Positions 20,876 through 32,558 of a stretch of 64,000 bases of DNA are shown here, one piece after another. Position 1 is the stretch's first letter; each line of letters starts with the position of its first letter. Origin of the DNA: Tolypocladium sp. Sup5 PDA-1 (taxonomy: Eukaryota > Ascomycota > Sordariomycetes > Hypocreales > Ophiocordycipitaceae). The stretch is from the NCBI GenBank assembly GCA_000750105.3, contig JPHH03000001.1, positions 124,001 through 188,000 on the forward strand, given 5' to 3'. A model generated the notes under the pieces. The model was not told where the DNA came from. It ran no database searches and saw nothing but the letters and a program-made list of their open reading frames with translations. The position numbers and the translations under genes were made by a program.

Positions 20876-22753
20876 TTAAGCCATGCCGCCCGCAGCAATG
20901 CTCTCCTGCTTGAGCTTCCCCCATCTCGTGCCGAGGCCAATTAGAGTGGCCAAGCCGGTGCAGGCGATGGTCATGGCAAAGACGACCTTCAGTCCCGTCA
21001 TGTAGCCGTCAATGACGGTGGGCTGCTGCTCTACCGGGAAGGCGTGTCGGATCTCCGTGGCGCCAGTCAGGACCAGCGTGGCCTGGTTGACACCGGGTGC
21101 CTCGTTGAGGACGTAGGGGACCATCTGGTTGATGAATGCCGACTGGGCACCAGACACGAGGAACGCGCCACCGATGCTCTGGAAGACTGGAAGAGAGGTC
21201 AGTAATTGTCGGAAGATTGAACGCAGAGGGAGCGCTTACAGAGAAGCATGCCGGTGGCCGAAGCCAGGTCCCTGGGAGAGACGGAGCCCTGAACGGCAAT
21301 CATGGGAATCTGGAACGCGGCACCCCAGCCGGCGCCGGCGACAATCTGGTAACCGATCCACGCGCCAGTCGAGGAGTTGACGTCGAGGAGGTACAGGAGG
21401 CCGGCTCCAACCGTGGCAACGGCACCACCGCCGATGAGCATCGGCTGGTAGTAGCCCGTCGCGGAGACAAAGGCGCCGCTGGAGATGGTGGAGATGGTGA
21501 CGGCGATGATGAACGGCAGGTTGCGGACGCCGCTCAGGGTCGGGCTGGTGCCGTGGACGGACTGGAAGTAGATGGGGATGTAGTAGATGGCCGCGAAGAA
21601 GCCGCCGGCCAGGAGGAAGGCGTACGCGCTCATGACAAAGTTGGTGCGGTCCATGCCCAGACGAGGGGGCACCATGGAACGCTCGCCCTGGTACCACTGG
21701 AGGCCGACCCAGGCGGCGATGATGGCGGCGAAGCCGACGAGGAGGCCGACGACGACGGACGAGTTCCAGGCGTGGGCGACGCCACCGTACTGCACGGCCA
21801 GGATGTAGGAGACGGTGGCGCCCATGATGAGGACGACGCCCAGGGGGTCCATCTGGCGGATCTTCTCGAGCAGGGGCGCCTCCTCGGGGACGGCGTTGCG
21901 CGGCGTCTGGAAGAAGATGAAGATGACGAGGGCGGAGAGGCCGCCGATGGGCAGGTTGATGTAGAAGCACCAGCGCCAGCTGACGTTGTCGGTGAAGGCG
22001 CCGCCGAGCAGAGGGCCGATGACGCTGGCGAAGCCGTACGAGGCGCCGAGGATGCCGGTGAAGGCGGGGCGCTTCTTGGGCGGCGCGGAGAAGGCGACGA
22101 TGGTGTAGGCGCCGGCTCCGAGGCCGGCCGCGCCGACGCCGGCGATGGCCCGGCCGGTGATGAGGGCCTCGGCGTTGGGCGCGGCGCCGCAGACGACGGA
22201 GCCGAGCTCGAAGATGAAGATGGCGATGAGGAAGGACGTCTTGAGGGGGAAGAACTTGTAGATTTTGCCCCCTGAGGGAGGTCAGTGGATGTCTAATGTG
22301 TGGGATGAGGAGAGACGTACACGTTGACTGCATGGCGCCGACGGTCATGAAAAAGGCGGCGCCGTACCAGCCGACCTTGTCAAGGCCCTTGAACTCATCC
22401 GTGATTTTGGGAATGGCAGTTGCGACAATGGTCTGGTGAGGATTAGCCCGTGTTCACAATCCCTGAGATGGGTGTTTGAAGCTTACCATGTCGAGGGAGA
22501 GGAGGAAGATGCTGAGAACCAGAGCGACGACGATGAAGACCATCTTGATGCCGGAAGGATACTCGTCCTCGGAGAGCTCGTCGGATTGAACTTGCTCCTT
22601 GACAGAGCTGTCCTCGTGCTTCTCATCATCGCCAGCACTGGTTTCCGTGACCTTTTCGTCGGACGACAAATGGTCTCCGGCGAGGGTCGAGGCGGACGAG
22701 ACGGTCCGGCCCGTGTCCCGGGGGACCTCGAGGCCCGTTGTTGTCGCGGCCAT
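20876..22753 (-). CDS. MFS multidrug/toxin exporter, DHA2-like (14-TM type)
   Basis: Exons 22753-22487, 22432-22321, 22271-21240 and 21186-20876 give 573 aa, with introns of 54, 49 and 53 nt. An acidic N-terminal tail of about 65 residues leads to TM1 (VFIVVALVLSIFLLSLD). It is followed by TIVATAIPKITDEF, the DHA motif after TM1, then FELGSVVCGAAPNAEALI and GRAIAGVGAAGLGAGAYTI (motif C-like). The order and length fit the 14-spanner proton-antiport exporters close to fungal toxin pumps of the AflT type. The substrate is unknown. No biosynthetic gene cluster surrounds it, so a general detoxification role is as likely as metabolite export. Confidence 0.85.
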
Positions 22754-25145
22754 GGCTGCGTTTTGTGTCTGTTGCCAGAAGAGACAATGTTGAGTGTCGA
22801 ACGACGGCGCCAACGACAAGGGCAACGAGCTGTATTAGCTGTCGATGCTAAGAAGTGGTGGCGGTGTGAATCTGGAGATCTGGTCGAGGCCTGATCTGGG
22901 ACAAGCAGGGCAGGCCTGTCCGTATATGTAGTGCCCCGGATCTGACACGACACGACACGACTCCTGCAGGACACTATTCTCACGCCCACCATAACTCGTC
23001 AACTCCTGGTTCCTAGTCCACCTCAGATCCTGTCCGTCAGCCGCGCGGACTTGTAGCCCACCACGGCCGGCCCTTGCCCGATGAGTCGGCAACAAACAAG
23101 CGCGAGCCCAGCAGAACAGGGTCCCCACACTGCTACTGCAGGTTGGTCGGGAACAGGCCCGGAGACTTTGCGCAGGACCGGGTCGACTCGAGATTGGCCC
23201 GCCAAGCCCGCAGGGCTGATGTTGTCAGCAGCGGCTCTTACATACATGACGCTTTAGGACGATGAGACCAAGGGAGCCACAGCACGTGGATCCCTGGCGG
23301 GAAAAAACAGAGATTGGGTCGTTGATCCAGTACTCGTACTCGTAAGCGTGGGTTTGTCAACTCCGTCGCGAGCCAGCGGAGGAAGTGGGCCTCTCGCACT
23401 TTTGATTGCGCCGCGAAATTCTTGCACCTCGGAGACATTCTTGATGACGGGCGACTCGAGCCAACAGTCGCAATGAATTTCGGTGCGCTGTTGAGAGTCC
23501 TGCGCCGTGAACTCACATTAGTCGTGCACTCTTGCACTCTCCCTTGATGTCCCCCCATGCGGACTTTGCGCGCCATGATTGCTCAGCACCAGAAGTCGAA
23601 GATGCCGGCAGGCGAGGGGGTGAGATGATGCGCCATAACGGGTTAAGCATAACGCCTCGCAAGGGGACACCGAGATTTCTTCAACCCTCGTCTCAAAACG
23701 GCGTGACGTGACGCTTCCCGGTCGCAGAATGACCGCTGGATTGAATGATGGCCTATGAGTAGCTTGTGAGCTGTGCTGCTACCCATGAACACAGAGTGAC
23801 TCATAATGAGGTACCGTCCCGGCCTGCGGATTCTTCCGAGCTGCAAGGGTCAGCGAAAGGGTCAGTGGCCCTGTGATGCCCTCCGTTGCGCACGACACGA
23901 CGCACACGAGACAAGCGCCATCGCCGGCAATTGCGGACTTACGAGTAGAGATACGCCCAGGCTACATAACACCGCACCATAACGCAGGACTCGCCCTTGC
24001 TGCTAGCGCAGCCGCCGAATCCTTGTCTCGTCGCCGATGAGTGCAGTACTAGACTTGGGACACGACCACGGTCAGATCTACCTCCGTACGAGTAAGTGCT
24101 GAGCCAAATGACGAACAGAACAGCTTCTAGCCCCTGCAGATCTTGTGGACAGTCAGCCACATTTATTAGGCTGCGGACTCGCGGACTTTGTTGCTGTTCC
24201 GCAAACGTGGCTGCCAGCCACATGATGGATGCGCCCTGCGACGTGGTTGATGTGTAGACCTGCAGTCCGGCATTCAGGATGCCCATTCTCCGGCGAGCGG
24301 CATTGCTGCGGTGGACACGAAGTCGGAGATAGGCTTGCCCGGCCGTCCGATCTGTTGGCTAGCAGCAAGGGGCGTTAGTGAGGCCAGGCAGCAACGCTCG
24401 CGTGAACTCACGAGGTATGTATAATTCTCATGTGAATGCAAGTAGGTGACGAACGCTTCTTTCGTGCGGCTGGGCAAGACGGGCTAACCCGCTACCCGGA
24501 CGGCGCCCTAGCCGGCGCGTCACGGCACGGACGTACCCGGCACGGCCCCGAATCCTCCGATGGCCGGCGGTCTGGTCAGGCGAACGAAATACGAGTGAGT
24601 AGCGAAATAACAATGCGTGCGCGCACGCGCTCAAGAAGAAAGGGGAACAAGCGAATCAAGGCGAGTGTAATGGAGGGAGAAATGCCGGCTGGATTGAGGC
24701 TCTGGCGGTTGCCCCTGCCGCCTGCGAACCTGCATGGTTGCTTGTTTGCCAGGCATTGGTGGCTTCCGAATCCTTATTTAGATGCAACTACAAAGTACAC
24801 CTGGAGCTTGCGCCCAGGCAAGCCGACGTCTGTTGCTTCGTTCTTACCTCATCGCTCCTCATGCATCAGGAATTTCGAGTAGCACAGCGCTCCACGACGT
24901 CACGTTAACAATGGAAGTTGCCCAGCAGCTGTTGCTTCCAAACCTCGCGGCCCGCGGGTTCCATCCCGAGCCGCTCCTTCTCCATCTTTCCCATCTTCCC
25001 CGCCATACAACCCCGCCATTGATGCTCTCAAAACCAACGACGCCCTTTCACAACACGTAAAGTCTTGCATCACCAGTTTCTAAATACAAACGGAGACGAA
25101 TAGCAAGACCGAGCCGATCTTCAAGCAGCTTCTCAAACGCCCAAC
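22754..25145. other. Gene-poor spacer of about 2.4 kb
   Basis: Only short, unrelated frames occur. The segment has GACACGACACGACT near 22948, a TACTCGTACTCGTAAG repeat at about 23332-23347, and purine- or AT-richer patches near 24600-24800. It separates the divergent MFS and aldehyde dehydrogenase genes. A pyrimidine-rich CATCTTTCCCATCTTCCCC leader lies just upstream of the latter. Confidence 0.45.
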
Positions 25146-26780
25146 ATGGCTGGTCGCACCTGCAGCGAGCCCCTTGAGCTCGAGGCCCCCAACGGCGTCA
25201 AGTACACCCAGCCCACTGGCCTCTTCATCAACAACGAGTTCGTCAAGGCGTCGTCTGGCCAGACCATCACCTCCATCGACCCCGCGTACGTGCAAGACGC
25301 ATCACGTTCCTCTACTCCAGCCGTGAGGACTGCAGGCTAACGCGTGCCAGCACTGAAAAGGATATTGCAACGGTCGAAGCTGCCGGCGGCGACGATGTCG
25401 ATGTGGCTGTGCAGGCGGCTTACAAGGCGCTCCGCGACCCGGCATGGAAGCAGATGGCGGCGTCGGATCGGGGTCATTTGATGAGCCGGCTGGCTGACCG
25501 CATCGAGGCCAACAGGGAGCTGTTTGCAACGATTGAAGCCTGGGACAACGGTAGGTTCTTCCCGCAGCGCCTCGCACGGCCATTGCTTGTTAACGGCTTC
25601 GTCAGGCAAATCGTACGCCGAGGCACTCTCGGTCGACCTGGAAGAGGTCATCGGCGTCATCCGCTACTACGCAGGCTGGGCCGACAAGATATCCGGACAG
25701 ACAATCTCAACCAACCACCAAAAGTTTGCGTACACGCTGCGCCAGCCCATCGGCGTCGTCGGCCAAATCATCCCCTGGAACTACCCCCTCTCCATGGCTT
25801 CCTGGAAGCTAGGCCCCGCGCTGGCGTGCGGCAACACGGTCGTCATCAAGGCCGCAGAGCAGACGCCCCTGAGCATCCTCGTGCTGGCCTCCCTGATCAA
25901 GGAGGTCGGCTTCCCGCCGGGGGTGGTCAACGTGATCAATGGCTACGGCAGGGAGGCGGGGTCGGCGTTGGTCGAGCACCCGCGGGTGGACAAGGTGGCC
26001 TTCACGGGCTCGACCGCAACGGCAAGACAAATCATGAAGTCGGCGTCGGCGACGCTGAAGAACATCACGCTCGAGACTGGCGGCAAATCGCCCCTGCTGG
26101 TCTTTGCCGACTGCGACCTGGAGCAGGCTGTCAAGTGGTCCCATCTCGGCATCATGTCCAACCAGGGCCAGATCTGCACCGCAACCTCTCGCATCCTCGT
26201 AGAGGACAGCATCTACGACAAGTTCGTCGAGCAGTTCAGGCAAACCACAAAGACCGTCAGCCGCGTCGGTGACCAGTGGAACCCGGAGACGTATCAGGGA
26301 CCGCAGGTATCCAAGGCGCAGTACCAGCGTGTGCTCGAATACATCGAGGTGGGGAAATCCGAGGGAGCCACAGTCATCTCCGGAGGCAAGCCGTTTGACG
26401 TCAACGCCAAGGGCTTCTTCATCGAGCCCACCATCTTCACCGACGTCACGAGCAAGATGCGCATCTTCCAGGAAGAAATCTTTGGCCCCGTCGTCGTCAT
26501 CGCCCGGTTCAGCGACGAAGCCGACGCCGTCACCCGCGCCAACGACTCGACGTACGGGCTCGGCGCGGCCGTCTTCACAAAGGACCTCGAGCGGGCGCAT
26601 CGCGTGGCGTCCGAGATTGAGGCGGGCATGGTCTGGGTCAACAGCAGCCAGGACGGCGACGCGCGAGTCCCCTTTGGCGGCGTCAAGCAGAGCGGCATCG
26701 GAAGAGAGCTGGGCGAGGCTGGCCTGGAGGCGTACAGCCAGGTCAAGGCGGTCCACATCAACATGGGCAACCGTATTTGA
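25146..26780 (+). CDS. NAD(P)-dependent aldehyde dehydrogenase
   Basis: Exons 25146-25285, 25351-25550 and 25606-26780 give 504 aa, with introns of 65 and 55 nt. It oxidises aldehydes to acids. Visible landmarks are IGVVGQIIPWNYPLSMASWK (nucleotide fold and the oxyanion Asn), VAFTGSTATAR, LETGGKSP with the general-base Glu near 268, and NQGQICTATSR with the catalytic Cys near 303, then EEIFGPVV and PFGGVKQSGIGRELGEAGL. Length and residue numbering match class 1/2 ALDHs. There is no organelle signal, so it is probably cytosolic. The residue after the catalytic Cys (Thr) differs from the common CCAG form. It may act on acetaldehyde or another small aldehyde; substrate not decidable. Confidence 0.93.
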
Positions 26781-27195
26781 GGATCGGCCGGGTGATGCAG
26801 TGGATGAAAAGGGGAGCCCTCTGTAATACAGACATGACGGACGCATCGAAAGGGATTGCTGGGATCAATGGCACAGGCCTCTGCTGTGGCCGGCATGGCA
26901 GCAAAAGTGCAGATCTTATTGAAACAAATAGGACAACAATTCCCTGCCTCGCCTCTCAGTCGGGCCGGTTAGATAAACGTCTGAGCGTACGGTGCCCTGC
27001 ATCGTTGATCATTGCGCCGCAATGATGTAGTAGTCGACGTACGACGTCATCCCCGTCAGCCACCCCACAGCATCTTCCAACGCCGCCTCCGCTGCTCGCC
27101 AAGGCAGAGGACAACCTCTCACGTCTCATCTACGCAACCAAGAGGCACGCATCGCGACGTCTTCGCAAGGAAGCTTCCTCCCGTACACGATCAAG
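26781..27195. other. Intergenic region downstream of the aldehyde dehydrogenase
   Basis: 415 bp between two plus-strand genes; no coding signal. A GTAGTCGACGTACGACGTC stretch with overlapping palindromes (about 27030-27048) lies 150 bp upstream of the next gene. Confidence 0.4.
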
Positions 27196-27990
27196 ATGGA
27201 AAAACTGCCGTCCTACGGTGACAGCAACGAGCACGAGCTCGAGCAGCCCGGCGACGACCGCGCCCTCCCTCCCGCCACCCTCTACGTCGCAGGCCGCTTC
27301 GTGCACTCGGACGACCCGCAGGCGCCGCCGCTGTACGAGCTCTCGCACTCGGTCGGATTCCTCAGCGACAACGACCGGGTCGTGCGCCTCGAGCGCCTCG
27401 ACTACACCGTCAAGCAGATCCACGGCGCGCCGCAGGTGTCGACGCGCGCGCGGCACGTGTACGACCTGACGCACCCGACGCTCGCCACGTCGCCCACGTT
27501 TACGTACCACGCCGAGGCCACGTCGCGCCGGAGCCTGTGCTCCTTTGGCATCGAGAGCTTCCGCGCGCGGCCGCTGTCGTCGGCGAGGGGGTACCGCGTG
27601 CACCGCGCCTCTCGCGGGCCGGACCGCCAGCTCGTGGGCCGCGAGGGCCTGTTCACGGCGGTGCCGGCGAGCACCGAGGCCGTGGTGTTTGAGTGGTACG
27701 ACGCACGGGGCGGCCTGCTGGCGCGCGAGACGGACAACGGCGAGCTGCTGAGCCTGCTGGTGAGTGCCGAGATGGGGCCTCGGGAGCGGGACGCGCTGGT
27801 CGCGGCGTGGATTTTGAGGCTGTGGTGGGAGATGGCCACAGATAAAGGTCTGGGGAAGCGGTGGGACGATGGTAAGTGCCGAAACTGGCCTCTCTATTCC
27901 GCGCCTTTGTGCACCTCAAAGAAGCGCGGTATTGACAAGTGCCCAGCGAAGCGGATCATGAGCCACCGAAATCCCGCCCTATCCGCATGA
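27196..27990 (+). CDS. Uncharacterised fungal protein
   Basis: I do not recognise the family. Exons 27196-27871 and 27947-27990 give 239 aa. The 75-nt intron has a GTAAGT donor, a TATTGAC-like branch and a CAG acceptor, but contains no stop and is a multiple of three, so its retention would give a 264-aa form. The protein begins with an acidic tail. It continues with beta-strand-like blocks: TLYVAGRFVHSD, PLYELSHSVGFLSDNDRVVR and HVYDLTHP. It ends with a helix ALVAAWILRLWWEMATDKG. No signal peptide or clear membrane span. The beta-rich layout would suit a LURP/Tubby-like fold, but that is a guess. Confidence 0.6.
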   Translation: MEKLPSYGDSNEHELEQPGDDRALPPATLYVAGRFVHSDDPQAPPLYELSHSVGFLSDNDRVVRLERLDYTVKQIHGAPQVSTRARHVYDLTHPTLATSPTFTYHAEATSRRSLCSFGIESFRARPLSSARGYRVHRASRGPDRQLVGREGLFTAVPASTEAVVFEWYDARGGLLARETDNGELLSLLVSAEMGPRERDALVAAWILRLWWEMATDKGLGKRWDDGKCRNWPLYSAPLCTSKKRGIDKCPAKRIMSHRNPALSA

Positions 27991-28071
27991 CCGGGCGGGC
28001 CGACGCTCTGCACGCAGGGCAGAGTATCCTTCAGCCCTGCGAATCCGCGTGAGACGATCCCGACGATGCGT

Positions 28072-29569
28072 TCAGTAGACATCCCACAAACTGACTTTGC
28101 CGTCTTTGGCGCCGGCTGCGATCCAATGCGCCATCTTGGCCTGGCGAATCCTGCGGTCCTTGACGCCCAAGCCACCTGCATTCGCGCCGACTAGGGTAGT
28201 GGTTGTGCTCTGGGATGACGAGGTGGTAGATGCGTTCTGCGCGACTTGCTCGACGACCTCGGCGGACGACCGGGGGCCACCTGGTCCAACATCGGCAAGG
28301 GCGACGGCGTAAGAGCCGGTCTTGTGCCACCGAAGCACGGCGAGCTCCTTTAGGGTCTTGCAAGAATAGACCCTGATGTTGGAGTCCCACCCTGCGGTGG
28401 CAAAGATCTTGCCGTCCGAGCGGATCCGGAGACTCTGCTGCCCGGAGTGCTTGGTGTTGACAGTCTTGAGGGGGTGCTTCCACTCTTCCAACTTCGCCGA
28501 TGGCCGGAATATGTTGGAGCCAGCACTCGTTTGGAGGGCGTCCGACAAGAGGGACCCCCCCGAATTGCATCCCGAGGTCGCTTCGGCCGTACGCCCACCG
28601 GTGCTGGGGGCGGTCGAAACAGTCTGACGTGCAGTGGGAATAGGGTGCTTTGCAAGGATGGAATCGGCCGAGGACGTGAGGAAGTACTCTCGACTTGGGT
28701 GGACGTCCAGAGACAGGATGGGCTGGGAGTGCGCCTGGGAACGGTACGTCATGATCCATTCGCCAGCAGCGTCGAGACGGTGCACAGATGCGTAGCCGTT
28801 CTCGAAGCCCGCGAGCAGCGTCAGGCAGCCTCCGTGATGGAGCAGCCTCAGGCTCATGGCCATGCCGTTCTTGGAACCGGGCTTGATTGTGTGAATGCGT
28901 GACTGGCTTGGCAGTGTGTAAATATCAACCTGAGACGTCAGTATCGTGTACAGAGCACCTGTTTGGACCGGGGCACATACCGCTTCGGAGACGAGCGTGT
29001 TGGGCACCGCCACCAGAATGTCCGACGAGGCGCCGAGCTCGCAACCGCCTTGCCCGTCCTCGCGCGCACAAGCGGCAAAGGAGCAAAAGTTCAGCGTGTT
29101 CACCTCGAGCAAGTGCAGTATCCATGGCTGCTGGCGTGGAACCGGGACATCCTCGACAGGAAGGGCGGTGCTCAGCCCCTGCTCGTCCTCTGCGCCAAGC
29201 TTCCACACGATGAGCTTGTGATCGCGTCCATGGCTTCCCCATCCGGTAAGTCAGTACAAACACAAATATCAATAAAATAGAATCACCGAGGCTCAATCCT
29301 CTTCGTACTTACGTTATGACCTTGTCCTGCCCCCAGCCCTGTATCCCCAGGATCGCCTTCTCATGGGCCCTCCATACGGCCGTCGGGCGCATGACGGCGA
29401 GGTCCCAGAGGACGACGAGGCCCTCGGCATCGCCGGTGACGAGCCGCTCATTGTGCCTGATGAAGGCTGCGACGTGTACTTGGGCCTTGTGTCCGCGCAG
29501 GATGTTCTTCGGGGCTGGCAGGGTCTCAGCCATGGTCGCCTCGCCTGGCTGGCTGTGGCGCTGGATCAT
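28072..29569 (-). CDS. ASA1: WD40 protein Asa1 (ASTRA complex subunit; GNB1L relative)
   Basis: Exons 29569-29313, 29233-28981 and 28929-28072 give 455 aa (443 aa from the second Met at 29533, MAETLPAP, which is equally likely). The first repeat reads ILRGHKAQVHVAAFIRH, then RLVTGDAEGLVVLWDL, then VWRAHEKAILGIQGWG and HGRDHKLIVWKL. Later blades include LSLDVHPSREYFLTSSADS and IRSDGKIFATAGWDSNIRVY, ending in KDGKVSLWDVY. This is the ASTRA-associated protein 1 family, linked to Tra1/TOR-type kinase maturation in the nucleus. Ser/Thr-rich loops interrupt blades 5 and 7. Introns are 79 and 51 nt. It converges on the preceding gene with an 81-bp gap. Confidence 0.85.
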
Positions 29570-29862
29570 GTCACGAAAGTAAAGTTGGGTGATGCTGAGA
29601 TTCGAGGTGGAGCTGTGAAGTAAATCTACGGCCCTGGCCTACCAAAGTGGGCCGTTGTGGCGCGGTCGCCTCCCCGCCACGAGACAGCGGAAGGCTTATC
29701 AACTGGGCCGTAGCTTCATCGCGATGCCCCATGTTGTGGCCACTGCCTAGTACGTACGAAGGTTCAGTTGTGGGGATACGCTTGTTCCGGCTCAGGGACC
29801 TCGCATCCCTTCCCTTTATAAAAGATCCCTCGACAGACACCTTTCCCTCCATCAACATCAAC
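29570..29862. promoter_or_regulatory. Divergent promoter region with TATA box
   Basis: 293 bp between ASA1 and the trypsin-fold-like gene. TATAAAAG at 29817-29824 lies 39 bp upstream of the plus-strand ATG, in the right orientation for that gene, and AGTACGTACG lies near 29749. The ASA1 side shows no TATA. Confidence 0.55.
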
Positions 29863-31501
29863 ATGGACCAGCCAGCCGCCAACATGGCATCTCGGACGCC
29901 GAAGCACTCGGCCAATGTTGAGATGCTTCTTCTATCCCCAGTGATGCCACATGACCCGCCTTCCTCAACTCTCAGGAAGCGCAAAGTTACCCCATCAAGC
30001 GAAGCATCGTCCCCAAAGAAAATCGCCGTCGTCACCAGTCCCGGCGCTGTGAACACTTTGCGGAACAGCATCCGCCGGACAACCTTTTCGAATCCTCTTG
30101 GATGGCCAGCTCTGGCTTCCCAAGCTCAAATCGGTAAGCACCCACCAGTTCCTCTCATCGAAAATTGACGAGTAATGCTCCGCATGTAGATGCGATACTC
30201 CCCCTTCTCCCAAATCCGCTCTTCCAGTGCGAGTCGGTGCAATCTCAGCAAGTGTCACCACCTCTGCGGCACATCAGCTTGCCATTTGACCTTCGAGTCG
30301 ACCCAGACGCCTTCTACATTGACGAAAACAGAAACATGCTGGCAGGAATCTTTCCCGATAACTACGGTCTATCCATGGATGGCAAGCTTCTGCGCTTCCT
30401 CCAGAAGAAGATGCCGCCAAAGCCTTGGCCAAAAACAATCGCGGGCCTTCCAATCTACTTTGTGCCGGAAATGAGCCCCTCGTACACGCCCAGACCCTTT
30501 GGAACACCCGTCCGCCGGAAGAATGGCTCCATAGCCGAAGACCAGAACGGCCTGCACTTGGGTGATTGGCAACCTCTCTTTGATATTATCAAGAACCACT
30601 TTCAGGATCTGGGGATTTCGATTACCGAGGTCATATACTGGGGTGATTATTTCCTCATCGTGCTGGAGCATCGCAATGCGGATCCCGACAAGCTACCCCA
30701 CGCGGCCGCGAACATCCTATGCATGTACTTGTATGATGATGAGATGGGAAGACCCTCAGTACCCCAAGCTTGCCGCATCACAGATCCAACGCCAGGGAAC
30801 CCCGACAACAGCGAGTACAGCATTTTACAGCCTGGACTGAGGGTAACATCGACCTACTTGCCAAACAATCCCGGCACATTTTTGTCAACAACAGCCGGAG
30901 TGCTAGTGAGGATGGAGTTGGCAACGAATTCATGACCGCCACCTCCCATGGATTCCCGGGCGAATGCAACCCTACAGTCATCCACCCGCTACCTACGGGT
31001 GGCCGCCATATCGGCGAAGTCATCATGGAGGTGACGCATACCGGCATCGGACTTGTGAAGTTGCGAGACCCAGAAAAGTTTCACAACACAACATTCCAGA
31101 GCGAAGGCATATCAGAGTCCATCCAGCTCAAAAGACTAGCCAGCGTCAAGGGTGACCAAATCCAGAACATTCTCGTAGACTCGCCCGACACGGGCTGCCT
31201 AGACGGGGTCTTACTAGCTACCTCATTTCAACGAATCCCTAGCGATGATCTTGGTGAAGTGGAACAAGAATGGATCTTGACAAGCTGGTCTTACATGGGA
31301 CAAGACTCAGCTCGCGAGCTTCCCCTTGCCGGTGGAATGTGTGGAGGTGCTATCTGGACCGAGGACGGAGATGTCCTTGGCTTTCTCAGGTGGGCTCCGA
31401 AAGAAGGGGTGATGAAGGATTGGTGCGCGGGGATCGCGGCTGACGAGCTCATGAAGCGAGGCTTCACGCTTGTCGATACTACGGACAGAGAGGCGCCATG
31501 A
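29863..31501 (+). pseudogene. Trypsin-fold-like protein with Cys nucleophile position; frame broken once
   Basis: Exon 1 is 29863-30133 and exon 2 starts at 30190 (56-nt intron, GTAAGC...TGTAG). The frame ends at a TGA at 30933, but the neighbouring frame continues the same protein from about 30911 to 31501. One base is missing near 30909-30910; read through, the product is about 527 aa. The N-terminal 300 residues (FYIDENRNMLAGIFPDNYGL...) are unfamiliar. The last 200 resemble a PA-clan protease: TTAGVLV, then FMTATSHGF (His about 344), then VTHTGIGLVKL at the Asp position (Gly about 376), then AGGMCGGAIW (Cys about 475) where trypsins have GDSGG. His-to-nucleophile spacing fits chymotrypsin-like folds. 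An alternative 68-nt intron (30843-30910) would restore frame but needs a GAG acceptor and removes the first strand. Either a decaying gene or a one-base assembly error. Confidence 0.6.
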
Positions 31502-31576
31502 CGGGCGAGCAGAGACGGTATGCGTCGGACTCGGACTCTGCTGGCAGGACTGTAATAAGATTATACATTATGATAG

Positions 31577-32558
31577 TTATGACGATGATGATCCTCCTCC
31601 GCCTTGAGAAAAGTTCATGCTATACCCACCCGACTTTTCGTCCTTGACCATCTGGAAGTTATTCGTGCTCAGGCCAAACGGCTTCAGGATGCCATCGCCG
31701 AGATGCCGGAGCTTGCCCCACATCTCGCCCATCTCGGCCTCCTGAGCGGCCTTTGTGCGCGGCGGGAGGGCCTTGAGCTGAGACCGGACGGTCCGCATGT
31801 CCGCCGGTCCGAGGCCGGGCATGCCTTCGAGGGTGCGGTAGTCCTCCTCCGCGCCGGCGAGATTCTGCCAGCCGCCCGCCTCGGAGCGGGCGCGGGCGCG
31901 GCGGAGCAGGGCCTTTATTCGGATACGCAGGACGTCAGCCTCGCGCGTCTCCAGCCGGGAGGGCGGTTGGGGCGGCGGCGGTGCGGGAGCGGATTTCAGG
32001 GCACCGGTGCTGATGATTTCCTCCTCGACGTCCTTTTCGGGTGCGTCGGGCCGGTCTCCGGGCTTGCTCATGCCGTCTTCGGCAGATTCGCGCGAGCCCG
32101 CCGGCCTGCCTGTGCCCGACAGCTCCGGGACCTGCTCCTCGAGCGCGGCGAGCCCATCGAGAGCCTGGGTGGCAGCCTTGATTGCCTCTTTCCACTGCTC
32201 AAGCTTCAGGTGGCAGGCGGCAATGTTGCTTTGCAGGACGGCGCGCTCATAGTCGAGATACCTGGGGCACGATGCAACGGCGTCGTCGTACCTTGCGAGG
32301 GCGCCGTCGTAGTCCTGAGACGAGAACAGGGCGTTGGCCTCGGCCTTGATGGAGTGAGATTCTTGGATGAGGACCTGAGAGGGTGTTAGTGTACATGTCA
32401 TGCTCTCCGCGGGATCGATCCAGATGATGGATGGAGTGGACGCCTACCGCCTCTTCTTCCGGCGTGAACCTCGAAGCATCCGGCTCGTCTGCAGCGTCGG
32501 GGCTTTTGTCCTTTGCTTCGACTCGAGGCTCCTTGCTGTCCTTGCCTGGGGGTCCCAT
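31577..32558 (-). CDS. TTC1-like tetratricopeptide co-chaperone
   Basis: Exons 32558-32448 and 32374-31577 give 302 aa. The 73-nt intron has donor GTAGGC, branch ACACTAAC and acceptor TCTCAG. After an acidic/Lys-rich head comes a TPR array: ESHSIKAEANALFSSQDYDG, LARYDDAVASCP, YERAVLQSNIAACHLKLEQW. A long acidic/proline linker follows, then ALLRRARARSEAGGW, and finally LRHLGDGILKPFGLSTNNFQ with MVKDEKSGGYSMNF. The last block is the signature of the TTC1 family, which binds Hsp70/Hsp90-type partners. The tail is Gly/Ser-rich. Met at 32558 is the first true ATG; the frame upstream of it only has GTG. Confidence 0.85.

Noticed and set aside
21136..22275. 379-aa open frame on plus opposite the MFS exporter
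   Set aside because: Antisense shadow with extreme Gly/Asp/Glu content. It also spans the exporter's introns, so it is not independent coding sequence.
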